64,000 nucleotides of DNA from Streptomyces sp. AC558_RSS880 (GTDB lineage Bacteria; Actinomycetota; Actinomycetes; Streptomycetales; Streptomycetaceae). Each line of letters begins with the position of its first letter. Position 1 is the first letter of the stretch. Below the pieces are notes generated by a model that was not told the origin of the DNA, made no database searches, and saw nothing but the letters and a program-made list of their open reading frames with translations. Location of the stretch: assembly GCF_019049255.1 (NCBI RefSeq), contig NZ_JAGMUJ010000007.1, positions 312,035 to 376,034 on the forward strand, written 5' to 3'. Below are positions 9,691-19,672 of the stretch, piece by piece. A program made the translations under genes and the position numbers.

Positions 9691-12036
9691 GTGACCAACA
9701 TCCCGGAGACCGGTCGCAGCCCGCGGGTCCAGATCCGGCTCGTCGTCATCCAGGTCCTCGTCATCTCCCTCCTCGGCACCCTCGGCGGGCGCCTGTGGTA
9801 CCTCCAGATCCGCGAGGGCGACCAGTACGCCAAGGAGGCCTCCGGCAACCACGTCCAGCAGGTCGTCCAGCCCGCCGTCCGCGGCTCCATCCTGGACGCG
9901 CGCGGAGTCCCCCTCGCCGACAACGAGACCCGCCTGGTCGTCTCCGCCTCCCGCACCGACCTGCTGAAGATGAAGGACGACGGCAAGGCGGTCCTCACCA
10001 AACTCGCCGGCGTCCTCGGCATGGACGCCGAGGAGGTCCTCCAGAAGGTCCGCCTCTGCGACGCCGAGACCCCCCAGCCCTGCTGGAACGGCTCGCCGTA
10101 CCAGCCCATCCCCATCACCGACGAGGCCACCGCCAAACAGGCCCTGCAGATCCGCGAGCGCGCCGAGGACTTCCCCGGCATCACCGCCGAGCCGCAGGCC
10201 CTGCGCCGCTACCCGAGCCCCGGCAAGGCCAACACCGCCCAGGTCCTCGGCTACCTCTCGCCCGTCACCGACGAGGAGATCACGAAGGCCCAGGACACCA
10301 GCTCGCCCTACCTGCGCTCCGACATGGTCGGCCGCTCCGGCCTGGAGCGCCAGTACGACAAGCAGCTGCGCGGCAAGGCCGGCGTCACCCGCTACGAGGT
10401 CGACAACCTCGGCCGTGTCATCGGCGAGGCCGAGTCCGACCCCGCCCGGCCCGGCGCCAACCTCGTCACCAGCATCGACGCCCGCGTCCAGCGCATCGCC
10501 GAGTACGAGCTGAACGAGGCGATGAAGGACGCCCGCAAGGTGGTCGACCGCAACACCAACCGCAACTACGAGGCCGACTCCGGCGCCGTCGTCGTCATGG
10601 AGGCCAAGACCGGCCGCGTCGTCGCCATGGCCTCCAACCCCACCTACGACCCCAACGCCTGGGTCGGCGGCATCTCCGCCAAGGACTACGCCGACCTCAC
10701 CGGCAAGAAGTCCAACTACCCACTGCTCAACCGCGCCATCCAGGGCCAGTCGGCACCCGGCTCCATTTTCAAGGTCATCCCCACGGCCGCCGCGATCAAC
10801 GCCGGCTACTCCTTCGAAGGCCCCTACAACTGCTCCAGCTCGTACTCCATCGGCGGACAGGTCTTCAAGAACTTCGAGTCCCAGAACCACGGCCCGATCA
10901 GCCTCGGCCGCGCCCTGGAGGTGTCCTGCGACACCGTCTTCTACGCCCTCTCCCACGAGGAATGGAAGCGCGACGGCGGCAACAAGCCGAAGAAGAACGC
11001 CGACGACTGGTTCTACAAGACCGCCCACCAGTTCGGCCTCGGCGAGGAGACCGGCATCGACCTGCCCAACGAGGTCACCGGCCGCGTCCCCGACCGCCAG
11101 TGGAAGCTGGACTACTGGGAGGCCAACAAGGACGCCTGGTGCAAGTACGGGAAGAAGGACGGCAGCTACGCCGAGAAGATCGCCTACGAGAACTGCCTCG
11201 AAGGCAACCGGCTGCGCGCGGGTGACTCCGTCAACTACTCCATCGGCCAGGGCGACACGCTCGTCACCCCCATCCAGATGGCCACCATCTACGCGGCCAT
11301 CTCCAACGGCGGCACCCTCTACGACCCCACCGTCGGCAAGGCCGTCATCAGCCCCGACGGCAAGACGGTCACGGAGATCGAGCCCCAGTCGCACGGCAAG
11401 CTGCCGATGACGAAGAAGACGCTCAGCCAGATAGACGAAGCCCTCGAAGGAGTCGCCACCCGCGGTACGGCCGCGTGGCGATTCGGGGGCTGGCCACAGG
11501 ACGAGATCCCGATGCACGCCAAGACCGGCACCGCCGAGGTCTACGGCAAGCAGACCACCTCGTGGTTCGCCACGTACACCAAGGACTACTCGATCGTCAT
11601 GACGATCTCCCAGGGCGGTACGGGCTCCGGCGCCTCGGGCCCCGCCGTGCGCAACATCTACAACGCCCTGTACGGCGTCTCCGAGGACGGTGAGATCGAC
11701 AAGAAGAAGGCGCTGCTGTCCGCGCCGCAGAAGAACCTCCCCAAGGTCCGCACGGACGGCACCATCACGTCCCCGAAGATCTCCAAGGACCCCGCCAAGG
11801 ACCGGGCGACCCCCTCGCCCGACGCACAGGCCACCACCCCGCAGGGCGACCCGGCCGACCCGCAGCAGGCCGGCACGGTCCCCTCACCGGAGAACACCAA
11901 CCGGGACACCCGCCGCCGCGAGCGACGACGGGGCGGCGGACCACGACGCGGCGAACCACGACGCGGCGACGGACACCCCCGCTGCCGCGCACGCCACCGG
12001 CGCGGCCGTACCGGAACACGGAGGACGGCGTCATGA
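9691..12036 (+). CDS. mrdA: Penicillin-binding protein 2 (class B transpeptidase)
   Basis: Transpeptidase that cross-links new peptidoglycan together with RodA. The 781-residue protein has an N-terminal membrane anchor (about 10-35), a dimerisation/pedestal domain, and a transpeptidase domain with SxxK at S358-K361, SxN at S513-N515 and KTG at K611-G613. GTG 9691 is chosen for the strong GAGAGGAGGAAG upstream; 30 extra in-frame codons further up look non-coding. The stop overlaps the rodA start (ATGA). The last 42 codons are odd: they read as an Arg-rich tail with many A-ending codons, while the +1 frame over the same bases has normal G/C third positions, suggesting an old frameshift (see findings). 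Catalytic domains are unaffected. Confidence 0.94.
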   Translation: MTNIPETGRSPRVQIRLVVIQVLVISLLGTLGGRLWYLQIREGDQYAKEASGNHVQQVVQPAVRGSILDARGVPLADNETRLVVSASRTDLLKMKDDGKAVLTKLAGVLGMDAEEVLQKVRLCDAETPQPCWNGSPYQPIPITDEATAKQALQIRERAEDFPGITAEPQALRRYPSPGKANTAQVLGYLSPVTDEEITKAQDTSSPYLRSDMVGRSGLERQYDKQLRGKAGVTRYEVDNLGRVIGEAESDPARPGANLVTSIDARVQRIAEYELNEAMKDARKVVDRNTNRNYEADSGAVVVMEAKTGRVVAMASNPTYDPNAWVGGISAKDYADLTGKKSNYPLLNRAIQGQSAPGSIFKVIPTAAAINAGYSFEGPYNCSSSYSIGGQVFKNFESQNHGPISLGRALEVSCDTVFYALSHEEWKRDGGNKPKKNADDWFYKTAHQFGLGEETGIDLPNEVTGRVPDRQWKLDYWEANKDAWCKYGKKDGSYAEKIAYENCLEGNRLRAGDSVNYSIGQGDTLVTPIQMATIYAAISNGGTLYDPTVGKAVISPDGKTVTEIEPQSHGKLPMTKKTLSQIDEALEGVATRGTAAWRFGGWPQDEIPMHAKTGTAEVYGKQTTSWFATYTKDYSIVMTISQGGTGSGASGPAVRNIYNALYGVSEDGEIDKKKALLSAPQKNLPKVRTDGTITSPKISKDPAKDRATPSPDAQATTPQGDPADPQQAGTVPSPENTNRDTRRRERRRGGGPRRGEPRRGDGHPRCRARHRRGRTGTRRTAS

Positions 12037-13232
12037 CCGGCGTCAACAGCTTCCAGGTCTCCGGGTACGGACCGGAGCGGGCCGGCTGGACACGGGTCTT
12101 CGCCCGCGACTCCCTGGCCCGCCGCCTCGACTGGCCGATACTGTTCTCGGCGCTCGCCCTGTCCCTGCTGGGCTCACTCCTGGTCTACTCGGCCACCCGC
12201 AACCGCACCGAACTCAACCAGGGCGACCCCTACTACTTCCTCGTCCGGCACTGGCTCAACACCGGCATCGGACTGGCCCTGATGATCGGCGCCCTCTGGC
12301 TCGGCCACCGCACCCTGCGCACGGCCGTGCCCCTGCTGTACGGCGCCTCGGTCTTCCTGATCCTGCTGGTGCTCACCCCGCTGGGCTCCACCATCAACGG
12401 CGCCCACTCCTGGATCAAGCTCCCCGGCGGCTTCTCCCTCCAGCCCTCCGAGTTCGTGAAGGTCACGATCATCCTGGGCATGGCGATGCTGCTCGCCGCC
12501 CGCGTCGACGCGGGCGACAAGCCGTATCCCGATCACCGTACGGTCCTCCAGGCCCTCGGCCTGGCCGTCGTCCCCATGCTGATCGTGATGCTCATGCCCG
12601 ACCTCGGGTCGGTCATGGTCATGGTCGTCATCGTGCTCGGCGTGCTGCTCGCCTCCGGCGCCTCCAACCGCTGGATCTTCGGCCTGCTCGGCGCCGGAGC
12701 GGCCGGCGCCGTCACCGTCTGGCAGCTCGGCATCCTCGACGAGTACCAGATCAACCGCTTCGCCGCCTTCGCCAACCCCGAGCTCGACCCCGCCGGCGTC
12801 GGCTACAACACCAACCAGGCACGCATCGCCATCGGCTCCGGCGGACTGACCGGCTCCGGCCTCTTCCACGGCTCCCAGACCACCGGCCAGTTCGTGCCCG
12901 AACAGCAGACCGACTTCGTCTTCACCGTCGCCGGCGAGGAACTCGGCTTCGTCGGCGGCGCACTGATCATCGGCCTGCTCGGCATCATCCTCTGGCGCGC
13001 CTGCCGCATCGCCCGCGACACCACCGACCTGTACGGCACGATCGTCGCCGCCGGCATCGTCGCCTGGTTCGCCTTCCAGGCCTTCGAGAACATCGGCATG
13101 ACCCTCGGCATCATGCCCGTCACCGGCCTTCCCCTGCCGTTCGTCTCCTACGGCGGCTCCTCCATGTTCGCCGTATGGCTGGCCGTGGGCCTGCTGCAGT
13201 CCATCCGGATACAACGGCCGCTGTCCGCGTGA
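12033..13232 (+). CDS. rodA: Peptidoglycan polymerase RodA (SEDS family)
   Basis: SEDS glycosyltransferase that polymerises lipid II during elongation or spore-wall synthesis; the Streptomyces gene in this position has been called sfr. The 399-residue protein has about ten transmembrane helices. Conserved SEDS segments include GAHSWIKLPGGFSLQPSEF in the middle, QQTDFVFTVAGEELGFVG, and the C-terminal MPVTGLPLPFVSYGGSS. ATG 12033 overlaps the pbp2 stop by four bases and has GGAGG upstream, so it is translationally coupled to its transpeptidase partner. It is the last gene of the mre cluster. Confidence 0.96.
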   Translation: MTGVNSFQVSGYGPERAGWTRVFARDSLARRLDWPILFSALALSLLGSLLVYSATRNRTELNQGDPYYFLVRHWLNTGIGLALMIGALWLGHRTLRTAVPLLYGASVFLILLVLTPLGSTINGAHSWIKLPGGFSLQPSEFVKVTIILGMAMLLAARVDAGDKPYPDHRTVLQALGLAVVPMLIVMLMPDLGSVMVMVVIVLGVLLASGASNRWIFGLLGAGAAGAVTVWQLGILDEYQINRFAAFANPELDPAGVGYNTNQARIAIGSGGLTGSGLFHGSQTTGQFVPEQQTDFVFTVAGEELGFVGGALIIGLLGIILWRACRIARDTTDLYGTIVAAGIVAWFAFQAFENIGMTLGIMPVTGLPLPFVSYGGSSMFAVWLAVGLLQSIRIQRPLSA

Positions 13233-13317
13233 ACCGTCGGGGACGCGAAGCGGCGGAACCCACTGCCGCTCCGCGCCCCGACGACTAGATTCGCCTCACG
13301 GCGGATAGACGCATCTC

Positions 13318-14889
13318 ATGGCGGACACCAAGCGCGAGATCGAGCGAAAGTACGAATCCGACGACGGCGGGCTGCCCGACCTGACCCGCGTCCCCGGCGT
13401 GGCGACCGTCCTCGACAAGGGCGTCACCCACCTCGACGCCACCTACCACGACACCGCCGACGAACGCCTCGCCGCGTCCTTGGTCACCCTGCGCCGCCGC
13501 ACCGGCGGCTCCGACGCCGGCTGGCACCTGAAGTTCCCCGTCGCCCCCGGAGTGCGCGACGAGATCCGCGCCCCGCTCTCCGACACCCTCCCGGACGAGC
13601 TCGCCGCCCTCGTCCGCTCCCGCGTCCGCGACCACGCACTGCTGCCCGTCGTCCGACTGCGCTCCGACCGCGACGTACGCCACCTGGTCGACGCCGACGG
13701 CCGACTGCTCGCCGAGGTCAGCGTCGACACCGTCCACGCCGAACGCCTCACCGGCGACGGCGGCACCGCCCGGTGGACCGAGATCGAGGTCGAACTCGCC
13801 GACGACGGCGACCCCGCCTTCCTCGACAAGGTGGAGAAACGCCTGCGCAAGACCGGCGCACGCCCCTCGAAGTCCACCTCCAAACTCGCCAGGGCACTGG
13901 CCGACACGACACCGGACGGAACCACGGCCACGGCGACGACGGACACACCCGCCACGGCACCGGAGGCGGCCCCCCGGCGGAAACACAGGCCACGGGCGGC
14001 CGGGAAACCCGTCACCGCCGGCGACCACGTCCTCGCCTACGTCCGCGCCCAGCGCGACGCCCTCGTCGAGCTCGACCCCGCCGTACGCCAGGACGTCCCC
14101 GACTCCGTGCACCGCATGAGAGTCGCCACCCGCCGCCTGCGCAGCACCTTCCGCACCTTCCGCGGCGTCCTCGACCGCGAGGCGACCGACCCCGTCGGCG
14201 ACGACCTGAAGTGGCTGGCCGCCGAGCTGGGCCTGGACCGCGACCAGGAGGTGCTCGCCGAACGCCTCCGGTCCGCCCTCGCCGACCTGCCCGACACCCT
14301 CGTCGCCGGCCCCGTCGGACACCGGCTCACCACCTGGGCCGAGGCCCGCCACGCCGGAGCCCACGGCCGCCTCACCGGCATCCTCGACTCCCGCCGCCAC
14401 CTCACCCTCCTCGACACCCTGGACGCCCTGCTCACCGACCCGCCCCTGCGCAAGAAGGCCGCGGCCACACCGGAGAAGGCCCTCACCAAGGCCGTGCGCA
14501 AGGACCTCGACAAGCTCGCCGGCCTCGTCACCCGCGCCCTGGACCTCCCGCCCGGCACCGACCGCGACGTCGCCCTGCACGAGGCCCGCAAGAAGACCAA
14601 GCGCACCCGCTACGCCGCCGAGGCCGCCGCCCCCGCACTCGGCAGACCGGCGAACGACCTCGTCAAGGCCATGAAGTCGCTCCAGGGCCTGCTCGGCGAC
14701 CACCAGGACAGCGTCATGGCCCGCCAGACCCTCCGCGAGCTCGCCGCCGTCGCCCACGCGGCGGGCGAGAGCGCCTTCACCTACGGCGTCCTCCACGCCC
14801 GCGAGGAACACCGCGCGGAACGCGCCGAGGCCGCCCTCCCCGAAGCCTGGACCTCGATCACCAAGGACCTCCGGCCCTGGACGACGTAG
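13318..14889 (+). CDS. CYTH and CHAD domain protein
   Basis: A 523-residue fusion of an N-terminal CYTH (triphosphate tunnel) domain and a C-terminal CHAD domain, families tied to polyphosphate binding and hydrolysis. The CYTH ExExK signature is seen as EIERK at residues 6-10, followed by alternating Arg/Lys/Glu strands to about residue 195. A low-complexity Ala/Thr/Pro linker (about 200-230) leads to the CHAD helices, with conserved His-rich segments VHRMRVATRRLRSTFR and LHEARKKTKRTRYAAE. Family knowledge suggests triphosphatase activity or polyphosphate-granule association; which applies here is unknown. Two TAGA-type -10-like elements (13286 and 13306) lie shortly upstream, the second close enough for a leaderless start. 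Confidence 0.88.
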   Translation: MADTKREIERKYESDDGGLPDLTRVPGVATVLDKGVTHLDATYHDTADERLAASLVTLRRRTGGSDAGWHLKFPVAPGVRDEIRAPLSDTLPDELAALVRSRVRDHALLPVVRLRSDRDVRHLVDADGRLLAEVSVDTVHAERLTGDGGTARWTEIEVELADDGDPAFLDKVEKRLRKTGARPSKSTSKLARALADTTPDGTTATATTDTPATAPEAAPRRKHRPRAAGKPVTAGDHVLAYVRAQRDALVELDPAVRQDVPDSVHRMRVATRRLRSTFRTFRGVLDREATDPVGDDLKWLAAELGLDRDQEVLAERLRSALADLPDTLVAGPVGHRLTTWAEARHAGAHGRLTGILDSRRHLTLLDTLDALLTDPPLRKKAAATPEKALTKAVRKDLDKLAGLVTRALDLPPGTDRDVALHEARKKTKRTRYAAEAAAPALGRPANDLVKAMKSLQGLLGDHQDSVMARQTLRELAAVAHAAGESAFTYGVLHAREEHRAERAEAALPEAWTSITKDLRPWTT

Positions 14890-14953
14890 GGAGTACCCCT
14901 CCGGCCGCGTTACGCTGAATGGTCACCCCACTCAGCACACAAAGGTTCGCGAG

Positions 14954-16918
<1,965 letters not shown>

Positions 16919-16927
16919 CGTGAGCGG

Positions 16928-16986
16928 GGCCTCGATCGGGTGATCGAGGCCACGGAGGCGCAGGCGGCCCTGCTTCGGGCCGCCTG
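16928..16986. terminator. Pair of hairpins between convergent genes
   Basis: Two perfect ten-base-pair stems lie side by side: GGCCTCGATC/GATCGAGGCC (16928-16951) and CAGGCGGCCC/GGGCCGCCTG (16961-16986). They sit between the end of the radical SAM gene and the end of the convergent lipoprotein gene and could stop transcription in both directions. Neither has a long T-run. Confidence 0.65.
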
Positions 16987-17009
16987 GTCACGGACGTTCG
17001 TGACGTACT

Positions 17010-18236
17010 TCAGGCGGTACCCCTGGCGGTGGCCACGTAGCAGCTGGCGTGGCCTCCGCTCTTTTCCCATTTTTCCGGACTCGGCCACATGTACCAGTAG
17101 TCTCCGGCCAGGTCCGCCTCGGAGACCCATCGCCCGGGGGCGGCGTCATAGGCGGCGCGGCAGGCGGCGGCGGCTTTGTCCCGGGCGGCCGTGCTGCCCG
17201 GGTAGGGGCCCGTGCCGAGTGTTCGCTGGGCGAAGATCCTGCCGTCGTGCGGGCCCGAGCACGGCACGTCCACGACGGTGTCCAGGAGCCGCTGGCCCGT
17301 GCTGAAGTCGACGCAGCCACCGGGCTTCACCGAGTCGACGGAACGGACCGCCTCGAGGGCCGGCCGGACGGGTCCGTCGGGCTTCGCGGCGGGCTTCGGC
17401 ACACCGTGTCCGGAGAGTCGGAGGTCGATGATCAGCGAGGTCATGTCCTCGAACGCGCTGCCCTTCTGCCCCAGGGCCTTCGAGAGGTCGGCTCGCACGT
17501 GGGTGACGCGTCCCCGGCCGTCCACGGAGACGGTCGCCGGCATCGGGGCGTTCTTGCCGGAGGAGCCGGTGGGGAAGAAGGTGGACAGCTCGCGTCCAAG
17601 GTCCCTCGGGAACAACTGCGAGGTGGCGCTGTTGGGCATGCCCGCCTTGTAGGTGCGCTGGGAGCCGTCGGTCTGCCGGGATGTCGCCTTCGTGGCACCG
17701 AGTCCTTCCAGGAGGGTGCCGCCCACCGGTCCTTCGGATCCGCGCAGGTGGTTGATGCTGTCGATGCCGAGGTCCGGACGGGTGTCGCCCGTCGTGTACT
17801 GGAGCCAGTACGCCGCCGAACCGGCGCGGTAGTGGATGCGTTGGCGGTCGACGAGGACGCGTGCCGAGGAGTCGGCATTGCCCTTGTTCGGGGTGACGCC
17901 CAGGAGCGTGTCCTTCGTTTCCCGGGGGAGTCCCTTCGGCAGCTGCCACGTCGTGGTCGCCTCGCCCGTTCCCTTCGCGAAGTCCATTCGCCCGCTGACG
18001 GTCTGCACCGCCCGGCCCTTCTTCGACGCGAAGGTCATGGTCTGGACGAAGTCGGCACCGCCCGCCTTCTGCGTCTGGCGCAGGGCGTGGAAGACCTGGA
18101 GGCCGAGCTTCTGGTCGAAGACGGGGTGCTCGGCGGCGGGGTGCTCGGCGGGGGTGTCCTGGTCGCCGGAGCAGGCGGTCAGGAGCAGGGGCGCGATGGT
18201 GAGCACCGCACCTGTACGGGCAAGGCGTCTGATCAT
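17010..18236 (-). CDS. Secreted lipoprotein with septum-formation-like C-terminus
   Basis: A 408-residue predicted lipoprotein. The N-terminus MIRRLARTGAVLTIAPLLLTACSG has a basic start, a hydrophobic core and a lipobox LTAC, so it should be lipidated and anchored outside the membrane. The middle (about 40-290) reads as repeated beta strands (VQTVSGRMDFAKGTGEA) and resembles LolA/LppX-fold lipoproteins (inference). The last 100 residues have four cysteines (PGGCVDF, VPCSGPHDGRIFA, AAACRAAY, ASCYVA), like the septum-formation domain of actinobacterial secreted proteins. ATG 18236 is preferred over 18278 because the signal peptide starts there. It is convergent to the radical SAM gene, and its promoter region overlaps a broken YunG-like gene. 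Function unknown. Confidence 0.72.
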   Translation of the reverse strand: MIRRLARTGAVLTIAPLLLTACSGDQDTPAEHPAAEHPVFDQKLGLQVFHALRQTQKAGGADFVQTMTFASKKGRAVQTVSGRMDFAKGTGEATTTWQLPKGLPRETKDTLLGVTPNKGNADSSARVLVDRQRIHYRAGSAAYWLQYTTGDTRPDLGIDSINHLRGSEGPVGGTLLEGLGATKATSRQTDGSQRTYKAGMPNSATSQLFPRDLGRELSTFFPTGSSGKNAPMPATVSVDGRGRVTHVRADLSKALGQKGSAFEDMTSLIIDLRLSGHGVPKPAAKPDGPVRPALEAVRSVDSVKPGGCVDFSTGQRLLDTVVDVPCSGPHDGRIFAQRTLGTGPYPGSTAARDKAAAACRAAYDAAPGRWVSEADLAGDYWYMWPSPEKWEKSGGHASCYVATARGTA

Positions 18237-18282
18237 GTCCGTAAGACCCGGCCGGGTCGTGGAGGGTTGCCTCCGCACGGGT

Positions 18283-18522
18283 CCTGGCTACGTCGGCGGA
18301 GAGCGCGTGGACCACCACTGGTGGAACCGTCTGGGCAGGGGCGTCGAGATCGATCTCACCCGCGAGCAGTTCGGGCCGGAGGGGATCGTCACCGAGGGTG
18401 TCGTCATTCCTCGCCCGCCCGAGAGGGCCGGGCTGCGCGAGGAGGACGGGTTTCTCCGCGACCGCGTCCTGGAGAAGCTCGGTCGGCACGACGCGGCCCC
18501 CGCCGTCGGCGGAGGCCGCTGA
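18283..18522 (+). pseudogene. 5'-truncated YunG-like gene remnant
   Basis: About 79 codons in one plus-strand frame ending at TGA 18520-18522 read GYVGGERVDHHWWNRL, then GVEIDLTREQF, then a Pro-rich segment and LRDRVLEKLG. This is the C-terminal half of small YunG-family proteins known from Streptomyces, whose signature is H-[HW]-WNRL followed by an EVDLTREQF-like strand. No plausible start or ribosome binding site exists, and the N-terminal half is missing where the lipoprotein gene begins on the other strand. Codon use in this frame is normal. A strong hairpin sits directly after its stop, as for a real gene. It is probably a remnant left by insertion or deletion. Confidence 0.6.
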
Positions 18523-18530
18523 GAGGTCCC

Positions 18531-18567
18531 CCTGCTGTCGGCGGCGCATCGGGCCGCCGACAGCAGG
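18531..18567. terminator. Bidirectional hairpin between YunG remnant and DUF2637 gene
   Basis: A perfect 15-bp stem (CCTGCTGTCGGCGGC and GCCGCCGACAGCAGG) with a seven-base loop lies between the stop of the YunG-like remnant and the stop of the minus-strand DUF2637 gene. It can serve both directions. Confidence 0.7.
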
Positions 18568-18572
18568 AGGGC

Positions 18573-19400
18573 TTACGGGGTGTGCTGCCCGGGGTGCCGG
18601 GTGGATGGCGTGTCACGCCGGTAGGAGTGGCCCGGGGCCCGGAAACGTTCCTGTTTGCCGGGATCGATGAGCGGTGCGGGGTGGTCCATGGTGGACCGCA
18701 GCCGGTGGCGGGGCGAGGTGCGGCGGGGTGGGCGGGTGAGGGTGATCTGGCGGACGAGTTGCTGGAAGCAGGCCAGGGCGGCCACGCCCGGGAGAGCCGC
18801 GGCGGCGGTGTCGGTGATCGTCCGGGGGGCCTGGGCCACGCAGAGCATGATGGCGACGGACGAGAAGAGGAGGACGACGAACCACGAGTGCAGGGCGCGC
18901 CGTTGGTGCAGTGCCGCGCGGAGGATGGACAACGAGCCCGCCAGCCAGGGGCCGTAGACCAGCACGGGCCACCAGGCCGAGGAACTGCCTTTGCTGTGGG
19001 CCGTGGTGACGAGGAGCAGGGGTTCGTAGGTGACGACGCCGCTGAAGACGCTCACCATCGACACGGTGACCGCTGCCAGGGCGGCGATGGCGTAGCTGGC
19101 GAGGCGCAGTGCGTCGGGGCGTCTGCGCGGGGGTTTGCGCGGGGGTTTGCGGTGGCCGCGCGGTGCCGCGCGCAGGGGTGGCAGTTCCGCGGTGATCTCC
19201 TGCAGGTTGCCCATGGGGCTGCCGGCCGGGGGAGTGGTGACCGAGGCATCCTCGCGTGGCTGAGGCATGGTGACCCCGGAGGATTCCTCGCCGCGGGCTT
19301 CCTGGAGGAGATAGGCGAGTTCCTCGGCCGGGTCCCAGTGCGGTACGGACGATTCCATGGGCTCCGCGTAGACGAGAGGGTCGTAGCGTTCGTCATTCAT
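18573..19400 (-). CDS. DUF2637 (SpdB-like) membrane protein
   Basis: A 275-residue protein with an acidic N-terminal region (about 1-80), a basic stretch HRKPPRKPPRRR, four hydrophobic helices (about 100-225) and a basic, disordered tail. The helix pattern and the segment LRLASYAIAALAAVTVSMVSVFSG match the DUF2637 family, found in actinobacteria on chromosomes and on integrative or conjugative plasmids, where some members are called spread (Spd) proteins. ATG 19400 has a GAGG-type site upstream. It is divergent from the repeat membrane protein and shares an AT-rich region containing an inverted repeat. No neighbouring transfer or integrase gene was seen, so a plasmid origin is only a possibility. 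Confidence 0.68.
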   Translation of the reverse strand: MNDERYDPLVYAEPMESSVPHWDPAEELAYLLQEARGEESSGVTMPQPREDASVTTPPAGSPMGNLQEITAELPPLRAAPRGHRKPPRKPPRRRPDALRLASYAIAALAAVTVSMVSVFSGVVTYEPLLLVTTAHSKGSSSAWWPVLVYGPWLAGSLSILRAALHQRRALHSWFVVLLFSSVAIMLCVAQAPRTITDTAAAALPGVAALACFQQLVRQITLTRPPRRTSPRHRLRSTMDHPAPLIDPGKQERFRAPGHSYRRDTPSTRHPGQHTP

Positions 19401-19569
19401 GTCAGCCGGCCTCGCCGATCCAACGGCCGGCGAGGTCGGATTTCCACGAATTCCCCCCGTCGGACTTGATGAGCCCTGACATGCTTGCCTTCGTCATATA
19501 GCGACTAACGGCGTCTGTTTCACTTGGATGCGTGGCGAATGAGTGAACGGCCGTAGGGAAAATTGTTTT

Positions 19570-19593
19570 ACATAAGTCGCGGAATTCTTATGT
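19570..19593. promoter_or_regulatory. AT-rich inverted repeat in divergent promoter region
   Basis: ACATAAG (19570-19576) and CTTATGT (19587-19593) form a perfect inverted repeat with ten bases between. It lies in the 272-bp intergenic region between the divergent DUF2637 and repeat-membrane-protein genes, one of the most AT-rich stretches of the window. The size and symmetry fit a repressor operator, but no cognate regulator is next to it. Confidence 0.4.
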
Positions 19594-19672
19594 CTGATCG
19601 GTGTTCAGCATATGAAGTGGACAACATGATGAGCGTGGGATCCGGACGGGCCGCGCCTGCGTCTCCGTAGGT

